From the NCBI RefSeq assembly GCF_007197735.1, contig NZ_CP041637.1:2327001-2391000 (forward strand): a DNA stretch of 64,000 nucleotides. The letters are read 5' to 3'. The position numbers and the translations under genes were made by a program. The notes beneath the pieces were generated by a model. The model saw nothing but the letters and a program-made list of their open reading frames with translations, searched no databases and had not been told where the DNA came from. This document shows, piece by piece, positions 1-9,530 of this stretch. Positions within the stretch are counted from its first letter, which is position 1. Each line of letters opens with the position of its first letter. This DNA comes from Formosa sediminum. Its GTDB lineage: Bacteria > Bacteroidota > Bacteroidia > Flavobacteriales > Flavobacteriaceae.

Positions 1-32
1 TCCTGAACAATATTTTGTTCAGGATTTTTTTT
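1..32 (+). terminator. Rho-independent terminator of a gene left of the window
   Basis: A perfect 10-bp stem (TCCTGAACAA at 1-10, TTGTTCAGGA at 15-24) with a 4-nt loop is followed by an eight-T run. It would end a plus-strand transcript entering from the left. Confidence 0.75.
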
Positions 33-77
33 GTTTATAATCTAACCTTACTACTTCTTACAAATATTATGTAACAT

Positions 78-107
78 AAAAAAGCCCAACATACATATGT
101 TAGGCTT
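78..107 (-). terminator. Minus-strand hairpin with U tract, no obvious gene
   Basis: Arms at 82-93 and 96-107 pair over 12 positions (one G-U on the minus strand), and six A at 78-83 give a T run on the minus strand. It therefore points leftward, yet no minus-strand gene is visible between 108 and 552. It may end a short RNA, or be left from a rearrangement. Confidence 0.45.
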
Positions 108-552
108 AGTCGTATTTTGAGTTAATCGAATAGTTATATAAAACATTTGTTTTTTATTATATACTATATACTATATATTAAATAGTATTCCTTCGTCAAT
201 TATAGTATTATTTACTTATATTAATTTCATCTCATCATACATTATCAGTGTATAAAAAGTTTTAAAAAATAATTAAACTAATAGATTTCTATTTATTTAA
301 TATTGTTTTATGAGCTTTAGTTCGTACGTTTTCAATCATTATCATTATTATTCTTCTTATATATTTACTTTTTATAGTTTTTATTTGATACTTATCGAAA
401 AAGAATTTTTTCAAATCAAAAAAAAATTACATTCATGTTGTATTAGCTAAATACAATTATTTTAAGTTTAAGGAAAGATAAATCTAGTCATACCTTACAT
501 CTTATTATAATTTTATAATCAGACCCTCCCTAGTCAATTAACCTATATTTGA
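108..552. other. AT-rich intergenic leader of the polysaccharide locus
   Basis: About 445 bp with no coding potential. It is extremely AT-rich, with runs such as TACTATATACTATATATTA near 162-180. I see no NusG/UpxY-like regulator gene and no JUMPstart-like element. The promoter of the first polysaccharide gene should lie here, but I cannot assign a -33/-7 pair with confidence. Confidence 0.5.
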
Positions 553-2646
553 ATGAAAAAGACAAGTGGTGCTTTTGCAAAATGTATAGATTCAGAATCT
601 GTCATTTTTTGTGATATGTTTGATACTTTAGTACATAGAGATGTACATCCTAATTACGTCATGAGATTATGGTCTAAAACTATAATAAGGGCATTAGGAA
701 TTAATGTTGATATTGATACGTTATATTTTATTCGTAAAGAAGTTGAACATTTTTTAAGTGATAAATTCAATCTCTTACATGTTGAAATTGAATATTCATT
801 AGTTATAAATGAAATCTACAATAGGCTTGTTTGTTCTGACCTTTTATATAATATTTCTTTAGCTGTATTTCAAGATTATTTTGAAAAAGCAGATATAGTA
901 GTGGAAAAAAAAGTACAGTTTTTAAATTCAAATACAATTACACAATTGCAAGTACTTAAAGAAAAAGGACATAAAATTTATTGTGTTTCTGATTTTTATA
1001 CTTCTAAAAAAGTACTTAAAAGTTTACTTGAATACCATAATATCTTAGAACTTTTTACAGATGTATTTGTATCTTCTGAATGCCAAAAAAGTAAGCATAG
1101 TACAAACTTATATCCTTATCTTATTAATCGGCTTCAATTAGACTCAAAAACGGTTGTAATGATAGGAGATAATTATAATCACGATATTTTAAATGCTCAA
1201 AAAAGTAATTTACAAACGCTATATATTCCAAATAAAAATTACTCTAAAACAAAATTAAAATATTCTAAAGGTTCAGATATTAAAGACTATAAAAAAGTTA
1301 TTAATGGAGTTTATAAACGCTGTAACACAAAAGCAGCTCCTGGCAATAGTGACTATATTTTATTCTATTATAATTATACAGAACGCTTATACTTTAAACT
1401 AAAACAATGTGGTGTAAAAAATATTTTCTTTTTGTCGAGAGAAGGTTTATATCTAAAAAAATTGTTTGACTATTATCAAAATTATGTTGTTTTAAATGAT
1501 CAAGACCTTATAAAAACACATTACTTAAAAACATCAAGACAAGCTAGTATGTTAGTGTCTTTAAAAAGTATAGATACAGAACAATTTTATTTTTTAAGAC
1601 ATAAATATCCAAAATTATCTTTAAAAGGATTTTTAAATAATTTTGATTTTGAATCAGAAATAGTAAATGCTATTATTGATGATTTAGGATTAAATGCCAT
1701 TGCATCTGATAGTATTCCAAACTTTTTAGATTCTGAGGTTTATTTGGCTTTAAAAAATAATGCACTATTTATTAAAAATTATGATTTAAAACGTGCTGAA
1801 CAAAAACGTTATTTTGATAGCTATTTAAAGTCTTTTAATGTCGATTTTTTAACAGAAGGTATGCATCTTGCAGATATTGGTTGGGGTGGTACTATGCAAG
1901 AAAAATTATTTGATTATTTTAAAGGGAAGGTACATGTTTATGGTTATTACTTAGGTATTAGAGAAGTTTATAATATAACTCCTGAAACAAAACGTTATGG
2001 TTTAAATTTTTCAGTCTATCCATTTGCTAGTTATTCAGACCACATTCTTAGAGGAAACATAGAATTAAATGAACAATTATTATCGGCACCACATGGGAGT
2101 ACTGTTTCTTATGATATAAATTTACCAAATTATTCAAAAGAATTTCATCAAGAAGATGAAAAAAGAATTTATAATGATCATATTTTAAACATTCAAACTT
2201 TTATGTTTGAAGAGTTTAAAACACTGCTTTTACAATTAGATAAAATATGTTATTCTAATGATATTGTACAAGAAGAAATGACAAATTATGCTTTACGAGT
2301 TGGTTTATTTACTTCTAAAAAGAACATTTCAGAAATGATTAAAATTTCGGAAGGATTTTACTCTAATGTGGGTGATTTTTCAAAAGGATTGACTATCGAT
2401 ACAGATCGTACTAAAAAAGATATTTTAGTAAGTGTAAAAGCTTTTTTATTAACTCCAGAAAAATTATTCAGGTATTTATTAAGACTAAAACCGTATTTAT
2501 ATACTAAGAAGAAGTTTGTTTTATTAGCGTTATTTCCTTCGCAAATTATTTATTGGTATATAAAATTTAATATTGGAATGCGTAGATTATTTTTATCAAA
2601 CCAGTTTTACTTAAAATATTCTTTTTTTAATTTTAGATTAAAATAG
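553..2646 (+). CDS. HAD-superfamily protein of polysaccharide loci (COG5610-like)
   Basis: A 697-residue cytoplasmic protein with an N-terminal HAD phosphatase domain. Motif I is DMFDTL (residues 21-26), motif II is at S146-D147, and motif IV is GDNYNHD (205-211), so the Asp nucleophile and acid residues are present. The C-terminal half (about 260-697) carries conserved blocks LSREGLYL (about 295) and ADIGWGGTMQEKL (440-452). These mark a family found in surface-polysaccharide loci of many bacteria, with unproven substrate. It is the first gene of the plus-strand half. Dephosphorylation of a sugar or lipid-linked intermediate is inference only. The ATG start sits just before motif I and looks right. 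Confidence 0.75.
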   Translation: MKKTSGAFAKCIDSESVIFCDMFDTLVHRDVHPNYVMRLWSKTIIRALGINVDIDTLYFIRKEVEHFLSDKFNLLHVEIEYSLVINEIYNRLVCSDLLYNISLAVFQDYFEKADIVVEKKVQFLNSNTITQLQVLKEKGHKIYCVSDFYTSKKVLKSLLEYHNILELFTDVFVSSECQKSKHSTNLYPYLINRLQLDSKTVVMIGDNYNHDILNAQKSNLQTLYIPNKNYSKTKLKYSKGSDIKDYKKVINGVYKRCNTKAAPGNSDYILFYYNYTERLYFKLKQCGVKNIFFLSREGLYLKKLFDYYQNYVVLNDQDLIKTHYLKTSRQASMLVSLKSIDTEQFYFLRHKYPKLSLKGFLNNFDFESEIVNAIIDDLGLNAIASDSIPNFLDSEVYLALKNNALFIKNYDLKRAEQKRYFDSYLKSFNVDFLTEGMHLADIGWGGTMQEKLFDYFKGKVHVYGYYLGIREVYNITPETKRYGLNFSVYPFASYSDHILRGNIELNEQLLSAPHGSTVSYDINLPNYSKEFHQEDEKRIYNDHILNIQTFMFEEFKTLLLQLDKICYSNDIVQEEMTNYALRVGLFTSKKNISEMIKISEGFYSNVGDFSKGLTIDTDRTKKDILVSVKAFLLTPEKLFRYLLRLKPYLYTKKKFVLLALFPSQIIYWYIKFNIGMRRLFLSNQFYLKYSFFNFRLK

Positions 2647-2690
2647 AATTGTAACAGTAATAGATTTTAAATATAATAGAGATATTTGTT

Positions 2691-3314
2691 TTAACTTATG
2701 AATTTAGTTTTTTTTACTGTTCTATATTCATCAAAATCTAATTCATCTGGACTTAAATTTATATCAGAACCTTTAACTACTTTTTCTACAGTTTTAAATA
2801 ATATAATAAGGTCTGTTTTAAAACTTAGATTTTTAACATATTCAATATCCTTAGCAAGCTTATCGTCCCAACCAATAGAATTTCTACCAGATATTTGTGC
2901 TAAACCAGTTATACCAGGTCTAACAGTGTGTCTTATTTTTTCTTCTTCTGTATAATATGGTAAGTATTTAACTAATAATGGTCTAGGTCCTATTAAGCTC
3001 ATATCTCCTTTTATGACATTAAGTAATTGAGGTATTTCATCAAGAGAAAACTTTCTAATAAAAATACCTAGCGTAGTTACACGTTCTGCATCGGGTAAAA
3101 GTTTTCCATTTTTATCTTTTTTATCAGACATGGATTTAAACTTCATTATTCTAAAAACTTTTTCATTTTTACCTGGTCTACTTTGGAAAAAGAAGGGTTG
3201 TCCATTTGTAATTAATAAAATTAATGTTACTAGTAAAAAAATAGGTAATAAGATAATAAAACCTATTAACGATGCAGATAGATCGATTACTCTTTTAAAT
3301 ACATTTTTATACAT
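2691..3314 (-). CDS. Undecaprenyl-phosphate sugar-1-phosphate transferase (PglC-like)
   Basis: A 207-residue monotopic phosphoglycosyl transferase (bacterial sugar transferase family). It has one N-terminal hydrophobic segment (about 10-36), then the catalytic domain with RPGKNEKVFRIMKFKSM (46-62), the Asp-Glu catalytic dyad in LDEIPQLLN (D92, E93), and IGPRPLL plus RPGITGLAQISGR. It lacks the four extra TM helices of WcaJ-type enzymes and so resembles PglC in size. It should start repeat-unit assembly by moving a sugar-1-phosphate from UDP-sugar to undecaprenyl phosphate at the inner membrane. It lies on the strand opposite to both neighbours, convergent with the HAD gene across 44 bp without a visible terminator. 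Confidence 0.9.
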   Translation of the reverse strand: MYKNVFKRVIDLSASLIGFIILLPIFLLVTLILLITNGQPFFFQSRPGKNEKVFRIMKFKSMSDKKDKNGKLLPDAERVTTLGIFIRKFSLDEIPQLLNVIKGDMSLIGPRPLLVKYLPYYTEEEKIRHTVRPGITGLAQISGRNSIGWDDKLAKDIEYVKNLSFKTDLIILFKTVEKVVKGSDINLSPDELDFDEYRTVKKTKFIS

Positions 3315-3798
3315 GATGGTATTATACTTAGTTGATAAGAATTTAAGAACTATAAGATTTGTGTTAATTAATTTGTGCTAGAGCCTTGTCTGTTTGTTTT
3401 AATACATTAACAAATTTAATCTATTATTGCTTCTAAGTTTTAAACTACTAATATAATTTATTATTTAGGTTTTACAATATTAAACCTATATCTACATAAG
3501 AATATTTGTTATAATTAAACTGTGATACAGTGTTTATTCTAATTTTCAGAAAAGAATAATAATGACTGATAAAAGTAATTATACTACAATTCAAAGATTA
3601 TTTTTGATTGGAAACTATTTATTTATGAAGTTTACAGCGCTTTAAATAATTAGATAGTTAAGATACTAATTGTTGAATAATGAAATGTTAATAACCGGAT
3701 TTATAATTGATTACATGTAATTTAAAGAAAATAGATAATTGCTTAACATTATAAAATAAATACAATTTCATTAGCTAAATTAATCAATAAGAGTAACA
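3315..3798. other. Divergent promoter region, no gene seen
   Basis: 484 bp between the minus-strand sugar transferase and the plus-strand ATP-grasp gene. It must carry promoters for both directions. Very AT-rich, with no ORF of note and no hairpin with a T tract. No exact TAnnTTTG element could be assigned. Confidence 0.5.
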
Positions 3799-4764
3799 AT
3801 GAATATATTAATTACATGTGCAGGAAGGCGAGTATCTTTAGTGAAAGCTTTTCAGAAAGAGTTAAAAACTTTATTCCCAGAGGGTAAAGTACTAACAACT
3901 GATTTTAGTCCGAATTTGTCTTCTGCTTGTCATGCCTCCGATGGTTTTTTTCATTTGCCATTAATTAGTGATAAAAACTATTTAACAGCTCTAATAGATT
4001 TATGCGTAGCTAATAATATTAAATTAATTATTCCTACTATTGACACTGAATTAAAGGTATTATCTGAAAATAAAGGGTTGTTCTTAAATAAAGGTATTAC
4101 CCCTATAATTTCATCAGATCGTTTAATAAACATTTGTAGAGATAAAAGAAAAACACAAACTTTCTTTACAGATCATAATATTAATGTTGCTAAAGAATAC
4201 TCAAAAACAAATTATAAATTACCTCTTTATATTAAGCCTTTAAACGGAAGTAGAAGTGTTGACAATTTTAAAATTCTTAAAGAGTCAGATTTAACAGACT
4301 ATCATTTTAAAAATGATAATTTAATTTTCTTTGAATATATAGATCACAATGAATATGAAGAATTTACTTGTGATTTATATTATAGTAAACACAACGATTT
4401 AAAATGTATAGTACCTAGAAAGCGAATAACGGTAAGAGATGGTGAAGTAAATAAAGGGATTACAGTAAAGAATAGTTTACTAGAATACATTTCTAAAAAC
4501 TTAACATATATTGAGGGAGCTGTAGGTTGTCTTACAGCTCAATTTTTTAAACATAAAGAAAACGATACAGTATATGGTATAGAAATAAATGCACGATTTG
4601 GTGGAGGCTACCCTTTGTCTTATCTAGCTGGAGCAAACTATCCAAAATGGATTATTCAAGAATATTTATTAGATAAAACTATAGACTCGTTTGTGGATTG
4701 GGAAGATCAACTATTAATGCTAAGATACGATAGCGAAATTTTGGTTCATGGCTATAAAGGATAA
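3799..4764 (+). CDS. ATP-grasp domain protein, polysaccharide precursor synthesis
   Basis: A 321-residue protein of the CarB-like ATP-grasp group seen in polysaccharide loci. The N-terminal pre-ATP-grasp Rossmann part begins ILITCAGRRVSLVKAF. A block PTIDTELKVLSE (about 75-86) and a C-terminal metal/ATP-binding block GIEINARFGGGYPLSYLAG are present. ATP-grasp enzymes join a carboxylate to an amine or thiol through an acyl phosphate; here the substrate may be a carboxylated sugar or its decoration, which is inference. The gene overlaps the next HAD gene by 17 nt, implying translational coupling. Confidence 0.8.
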   Translation: MNILITCAGRRVSLVKAFQKELKTLFPEGKVLTTDFSPNLSSACHASDGFFHLPLISDKNYLTALIDLCVANNIKLIIPTIDTELKVLSENKGLFLNKGITPIISSDRLINICRDKRKTQTFFTDHNINVAKEYSKTNYKLPLYIKPLNGSRSVDNFKILKESDLTDYHFKNDNLIFFEYIDHNEYEEFTCDLYYSKHNDLKCIVPRKRITVRDGEVNKGITVKNSLLEYISKNLTYIEGAVGCLTAQFFKHKENDTVYGIEINARFGGGYPLSYLAGANYPKWIIQEYLLDKTIDSFVDWEDQLLMLRYDSEILVHGYKG

Positions 4765-5425
4765 GATTATAGTAGTACTTGATTTAGACGATACTTTATA
4801 TAATGAAATAGATTTTTTAAAATCGGCTTATCAAGAAATAGCGTATATGATTTCTGTAAAATCACAACAATCATCTCAAAACATATATAATGAGATGATT
4901 AAATTTTATACTAAAGGAGTAAATGTTTTTGAAGCTATAATTAAACTAACACAAGTAAAAGATATTACTGTAGAAACATTATTAACAACTTATAGGCATC
5001 ATAATCCTCAAATCACTTTAGGTTTAACTACCAGTGAAATACTAAAGTATTTAAAATCACATGTGTATAAAATTGGTTTGGTTACAGATGGAAGAAGTAT
5101 TCAACAACGCAATAAGATTACAGCTTTAGGTTTAGATTGCTTTTTAGATGATATAATAATATCTGAAGAATTTGGTTCAGAAAAGCCTAATGTAAATAAT
5201 TTTAAATTCTATAGTGATAAATATGGTGAGGCTAAATATATGTATGTTGGAGATAATGTAAAGAAAGATTTTATAGCGCCTAAAGCTTTAGGTTGGGTTA
5301 CTGTTTGTCTTTTAGATAATGGGGTTAATATACATTCACAGAATATAGCTTTAACAGCAGCACAGACACCAGATTTTAAGATTAAAAACTTAAGTGATTT
5401 AAAACAAATTCTTAAAGCTATGTAG
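4748..5425 (+). CDS. HAD-family hydrolase coupled to the ATP-grasp protein
   Basis: A 225-residue HAD phosphatase. The nucleophile motif I is DLDDT (residues 12-16), motif II is the Thr in LVTDGRS, the Lys is in EEFGSEKPN, and motif IV is VGDNVKKDF. The order and cap size fit the haloacid-dehalogenase/phosphoglycolate-phosphatase type. It overlaps the ATP-grasp gene by 17 nt and precedes the aminotransferase by 280 bp. The ATP-grasp/HAD pair followed by DegT-type aminotransferase and CapD-type dehydratase recurs in Bacteroidota polysaccharide loci; the product it makes has not, to my knowledge, been settled. Confidence 0.8.
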   Translation: MAIKDKIIVVLDLDDTLYNEIDFLKSAYQEIAYMISVKSQQSSQNIYNEMIKFYTKGVNVFEAIIKLTQVKDITVETLLTTYRHHNPQITLGLTTSEILKYLKSHVYKIGLVTDGRSIQQRNKITALGLDCFLDDIIISEEFGSEKPNVNNFKFYSDKYGEAKYMYVGDNVKKDFIAPKALGWVTVCLLDNGVNIHSQNIALTAAQTPDFKIKNLSDLKQILKAM

Positions 5426-5705
5426 TTATAAAGCTAAAATTTTAGTATGTAATTACACATATTTAAATGCAATTTTTTAATGTATATACTATTAAAATTA
5501 TTGATTTTCTCTTTAAATATGAATTAACGTAAATATCTGCTATTCATCGTTTTTATTTGATTTGCACTCGTATTATTATGGATATTTATAAACATTTTGT
5601 AGGAATAGCAATTCAATCTGAGATTGATTTTTGTATTATTTTTATGTTACAACTCCCTAAATAGACATAAAAATTGTTTTAAATTTTGATATAACAATTT
5701 TACTT

Positions 5706-6827
5706 ATGAATTCAAAAATATGGTTATCATCACCGCATATGGGCGGACATGAATTAGACTTTATACACGAAGCTTTTTCAACTAATTGGATTGCTCCATT
5801 AGGGCCTAATGTTTCTGGTTTTGAAGATGATTTAAAACATTTTCTAAAAGACAATAAAGAAATTGCAGCTTTAAGTTCTGGTACTGCAGCTTTACACTTA
5901 GCTTTAATACTCTTAGATGTTGGTCCAGGCGATGAAGTTATTTGTCAGTCTAAAACTTTTTCAGCATCTGCAAATCCAATTGTTTATCAAGGTGCAACTC
6001 CAGTTTTTGTAGATAGTGAACGAGATACTTGGAATATGTGCCCCATAGAATTAGAACGTGCCATAAAAGATAGAATTTCTAAAGGTAAAACACCAAAAGC
6101 TATAATCGCAGTACACTTATATGGAATGCCATATAAAAAAGAAGAAATTCATGCTGTCTCTAAACAATATAATATACCAATTGTAGAAGATAGTGCAGAG
6201 GCTTTGGGAAGTCATTACAAAAATCAGAAGTGCGGTACGTTTGGAGAATTGTCCATATTATCTTTTAACGGAAATAAAATTATAACAACGTCTGGAGGAG
6301 GAGCTTTAGTGACATCTAATAAAACACAGAAAGAAAAAGCTGTTTTTTTAGCGACACAAGCAAAAGATAAGGATGTAGCATATGTACATTCTCACATTGG
6401 GTATAATTATAGAATGTCTAATATTGTAGCAGGAATTGGAAGAGGACAGATGATGGTTTTAGAAGATCATGTTAATAAAAGACGTGCCAATTACGATTAT
6501 TATGTATCTAAATTAAGTCACATAAAACATATTACGTTTTTAGCAGAACCAAAAGATTATTATTCCAACAGATGGTTAACCTGTATTTTGTTAGATAGTA
6601 ATAAAAATCAAGAAGGACTTAGAGTCTTTTTAGAAGAAGATAATATAGAAACACGACCGCTATGGAAACCCATGCACCAACAACCCGTTTTTAAAGATGC
6701 ACCGTCTTATTTAAATGGTGTTTCAGACGATTTGTTTCAACGTGGTTTATGTTTACCAAGTGGATCTAATCTAACTACAGAAGATCTAGAAAGAATAGTT
6801 TCATTAATTATAAATTATTTTGAATAG
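5706..6827 (+). CDS. DegT/DnrJ/EryC1/StrS sugar aminotransferase (PglE-like)
   Basis: A 373-residue PLP-dependent nucleotide-sugar aminotransferase. The Schiff-base lysine is K191 in SFNGNKIITTSGGG, the PLP-ring Asp is D162 in VEDSAEALGS, and the phosphate-binding region is SSGTAALHLAL (58-68). Length is typical of the family. It should aminate a UDP-4-keto-6-deoxy sugar made by the 4,6-dehydratase encoded next, giving a UDP-4-amino sugar of the bacillosamine/FucNAc4N type. The next gene starts within its last codons (8-nt overlap). The specific sugar is inferred, not shown. Confidence 0.88.
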   Translation: MNSKIWLSSPHMGGHELDFIHEAFSTNWIAPLGPNVSGFEDDLKHFLKDNKEIAALSSGTAALHLALILLDVGPGDEVICQSKTFSASANPIVYQGATPVFVDSERDTWNMCPIELERAIKDRISKGKTPKAIIAVHLYGMPYKKEEIHAVSKQYNIPIVEDSAEALGSHYKNQKCGTFGELSILSFNGNKIITTSGGGALVTSNKTQKEKAVFLATQAKDKDVAYVHSHIGYNYRMSNIVAGIGRGQMMVLEDHVNKRRANYDYYVSKLSHIKHITFLAEPKDYYSNRWLTCILLDSNKNQEGLRVFLEEDNIETRPLWKPMHQQPVFKDAPSYLNGVSDDLFQRGLCLPSGSNLTTEDLERIVSLIINYFE

Positions 6828-8730
6828 ACTAAACAACATACTTGTTAAATTATCTAAAAGGTATGCCTCTAAATGGCTGGTTTTATTGGTAGATTTATGT
6901 TTAGTGGCGTCTACGTTTTTTTTAGCTTATTTAATAAGATATAATTTTGAAATCGCTTTTGACTTTAGCAAATTTTTAAAGCAAATACCGTTTGTTCTTA
7001 TTGCTGCTGCAATAAGTTTTATGGTTGTGGGGTCTCATAAAGGTGTAGTACGTTACACAGGAGTCAAAGATGTTGTAAATATAATTGTTGGCATTAATTT
7101 ATTGGCCACCCTTTTAATAATTAGTACTTATATAAGTAGAAAATATAATTACGATTCTATTTTCGATATTGCAGGATCTGTTATTTACATACATTTACTA
7201 CTTAATATATTTTTTCTTATTGGTGCTAAATTTTTTATTAGATCAATATACCATAGTATTATATCCGATAAAAGTTTTTATAATTTAGAACATCATCGTA
7301 TTTTAATATATGGAGCAGGTAATGCAGGAATGGTAACTTACGATGCTATTACTAATGATGCTAAAAGTAATATTGAAATTTTTGGTTTTATAGATGATAA
7401 TAGTAAGAAGGTTGGAAAAAAAATAAACCTGTTAGAGGTTTATGATTCTAAGCATATAACTACAGATTTTATTGAAAAACATAAAATAGATGAAGTTATT
7501 ATTTCTATTCAAAATATTAGCTCCGAACGCTTATTAGACATTACAAAAGAATTTCTAGATAAATCTATAAAAGTTAAAATAACGCCTCCAGTTCAACAAT
7601 GGATTGATGGCGAATTACAAATCAGTCAGATTAAAGATGTTAGGATTGAAGATTTACTTGGGCGCGAACCTATTAGTATAGACAATCCAATTTTAATTGA
7701 TGAATACGAAGATAAAGTTATAATAGTAACAGGAGCTGCTGGATCTATAGGTAGTGAAATAGCAAGAAAACTAACCAAATTTAATTATAAAAAATTAATA
7801 CTTATAGACGTAGCAGAATCGCCTTTATATGAACTTCAGCAAGAGTTTATACAAGACGAAATTAAACGGTTTGAAGTAATAATTGTAGATGTAAGAAATA
7901 CTGTAAGGATGGATCAAATTTTTACAAATTTTAATCCAGAGATTATTTTTCATGCTGCGGCCTATAAACATGTTCCTTTAATGGAAAATAATCCTTACGA
8001 AGCTGTAAGTGTAAATATTAGTGGTACCATTAACATGTCTAATTTAGCCATTAAATACGGTGTAAATAAATTTGTTATGATATCTACAGATAAGGCGGTG
8101 AATCCCACAAATGTTATGGGAGCAACCAAACGTATTGCCGAGCTGTATATTAGTTGCTTAAATCATAAAGGAAAAACTAAATTTATTACCACTCGTTTTG
8201 GTAATGTATTAGGATCTAATGGATCTGTCATACCCTTATTTAAAAAACAAATCGAAAATGGAGGGCCTTTAACAGTCACACATAAAGATATTACTCGTTT
8301 TTTTATGACAATTCCTGAAGCTTGCTCTTTAGTATTAGAAGCAGCTGCAATGGGTAATGGAGGAGAAATTTTTGTGTTCGATATGGGTAAATCTGTTAAG
8401 ATATTTGATTTAGCAGTAAACATGATTACTTTATCAGGATTAAAATATCCTACAGATATAGATATAAAAATTACGGGCTTAAGACCGGGTGAAAAAATTT
8501 ATGAAGAATTGCTGGCTAATGGCGAAAATACAAGGCCTACATATCATGAGAAAATAATGATTGCAAAATCTAAAGAGATTGATACTCAAGTAGTACTTAA
8601 TCAAATTATTGATTTACACGAAACTAATCCCAAATGTTTAACACTGGAAACAGTAACTAAAATAAAAGAGATTGTACCAGAATACATCTCTAATAATTCT
8701 AAATTCGAAGCTTTAGATAGTAAAAATTAA
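6820..8730 (+). CDS. Membrane UDP-sugar 4,6-dehydratase (PglF/WbpM/CapD-like)
   Basis: A 636-residue polytopic dehydratase. The N-terminus has about four TM helices (roughly 18-140), then a CoA-binding-like Rossmann region with YGAGNAGM, then the SDR catalytic domain: nucleotide motif TGAAGSIGSE (304-313), ISTDKAVNP (421-429) and MGATKR with K437. Like PglF and WbpM it lacks a typical YxxxK tyrosine (Met at 433). It converts UDP-GlcNAc-type sugars to 4-keto-6-deoxy forms for the upstream aminotransferase. The start is TTG at 6820, overlapping the upstream stop by 8 nt; the next in-frame Met is near residue 68, inside the membrane part, so TTG is preferred. Confidence 0.88.
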   Translation: MNRLNNILVKLSKRYASKWLVLLVDLCLVASTFFLAYLIRYNFEIAFDFSKFLKQIPFVLIAAAISFMVVGSHKGVVRYTGVKDVVNIIVGINLLATLLIISTYISRKYNYDSIFDIAGSVIYIHLLLNIFFLIGAKFFIRSIYHSIISDKSFYNLEHHRILIYGAGNAGMVTYDAITNDAKSNIEIFGFIDDNSKKVGKKINLLEVYDSKHITTDFIEKHKIDEVIISIQNISSERLLDITKEFLDKSIKVKITPPVQQWIDGELQISQIKDVRIEDLLGREPISIDNPILIDEYEDKVIIVTGAAGSIGSEIARKLTKFNYKKLILIDVAESPLYELQQEFIQDEIKRFEVIIVDVRNTVRMDQIFTNFNPEIIFHAAAYKHVPLMENNPYEAVSVNISGTINMSNLAIKYGVNKFVMISTDKAVNPTNVMGATKRIAELYISCLNHKGKTKFITTRFGNVLGSNGSVIPLFKKQIENGGPLTVTHKDITRFFMTIPEACSLVLEAAAMGNGGEIFVFDMGKSVKIFDLAVNMITLSGLKYPTDIDIKITGLRPGEKIYEELLANGENTRPTYHEKIMIAKSKEIDTQVVLNQIIDLHETNPKCLTLETVTKIKEIVPEYISNNSKFEALDSKN

Positions 8731-8737
8731 AAAACCT

Positions 8738-9529
8738 ATGACACCAACATTTAATCAAATTCAATTTAAATTTTTATTAATACCAATCATTTCTTTAATG
8801 TTAGCCTCTTGTGGAGTTAAACGTGAAAGTATTGTTTATTTTCAAGACGAAACAGCTAGCACTACCAGTGAATTAGCTGATTTTGAAATAAGATTTAAAC
8901 CAGATGATTTATTAACCATAGATGTTTCAGCAATAGATCCAGAAGCAGCCAGACCATTTAATTTACCAGCAGTATCTTATAATGCAAGCTCTGTAGACTT
9001 GGCTCAAGGAACTTTAAAAATGCAAACCTATTTAATAGATAATGAAGGGAATATAGAGTTTCCTGTTATAGGATCTATTAAATTAGGTGGCTTGTCTAGA
9101 AGTGAAGCTAACCTATACATGAAGAATTTATTAAAAGAATACATTAAGGATCCTATAGTTAATATAAGATTAGCTAATTTTAATATAACTATTTTAGGAG
9201 AGGTTAACAGTCCTGGAACTTATAGCTTACAGAATGAAAAAGTATCGTTAACAGAAGCTTTAGGGTATGCCGGAGATTTAACAATTTATGGTAGACGTGA
9301 CAATGTGTTTTTAATAAGAGAAATAGATGGAGAAAATAGATATTATAAATTTGATTTAACGTCGATAAATGTGATGAATTCACCTCATTTTTTCTTAACC
9401 CAAAATGATGTGATTTATGTGGAGCCAAATAAAGCTAAAATAAGATCTTCTAATTATAACCAAAATAACGTAGTATTAATTTCTGCTATTGCTACATTAG
9501 CTACAATAACTGCTTTAATTTTTAAATAA
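8738..9529 (+). CDS. Polysaccharide export lipoprotein (Wza-like, SLBB)
   Basis: A 263-residue outer-membrane polysaccharide exporter. The signal peptide ends at a lipobox with C25 (SLMLASCG). It is followed by the poly-export domain (about 45-140, block FRPDDLLTIDVSA-like) and one SLBB domain with ITILGEVNSPGTYSL and LTEALGYAGDLT. A C-terminal hydrophobic segment (NVVLISAIATLATITALIF, about 243-261) would be the outer-membrane helix. It starts 7 bp after the dehydratase and 1 bp before the tyrosine kinase, so the three are one unit. It forms the export channel with the Wzc-like partner. Confidence 0.9.
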   Translation: MTPTFNQIQFKFLLIPIISLMLASCGVKRESIVYFQDETASTTSELADFEIRFKPDDLLTIDVSAIDPEAARPFNLPAVSYNASSVDLAQGTLKMQTYLIDNEGNIEFPVIGSIKLGGLSRSEANLYMKNLLKEYIKDPIVNIRLANFNITILGEVNSPGTYSLQNEKVSLTEALGYAGDLTIYGRRDNVFLIREIDGENRYYKFDLTSINVMNSPHFFLTQNDVIYVEPNKAKIRSSNYNQNNVVLISAIATLATITALIFK

Positions 9530-9530
9530 T

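Noticed and set aside
544-551. TATATTTG, a perfect -7 element just before the first polysaccharide gene
   Set aside because: It ends one base before the ATG at 553 and no TTG stands 17-23 bp upstream, so transcription would begin inside the gene.
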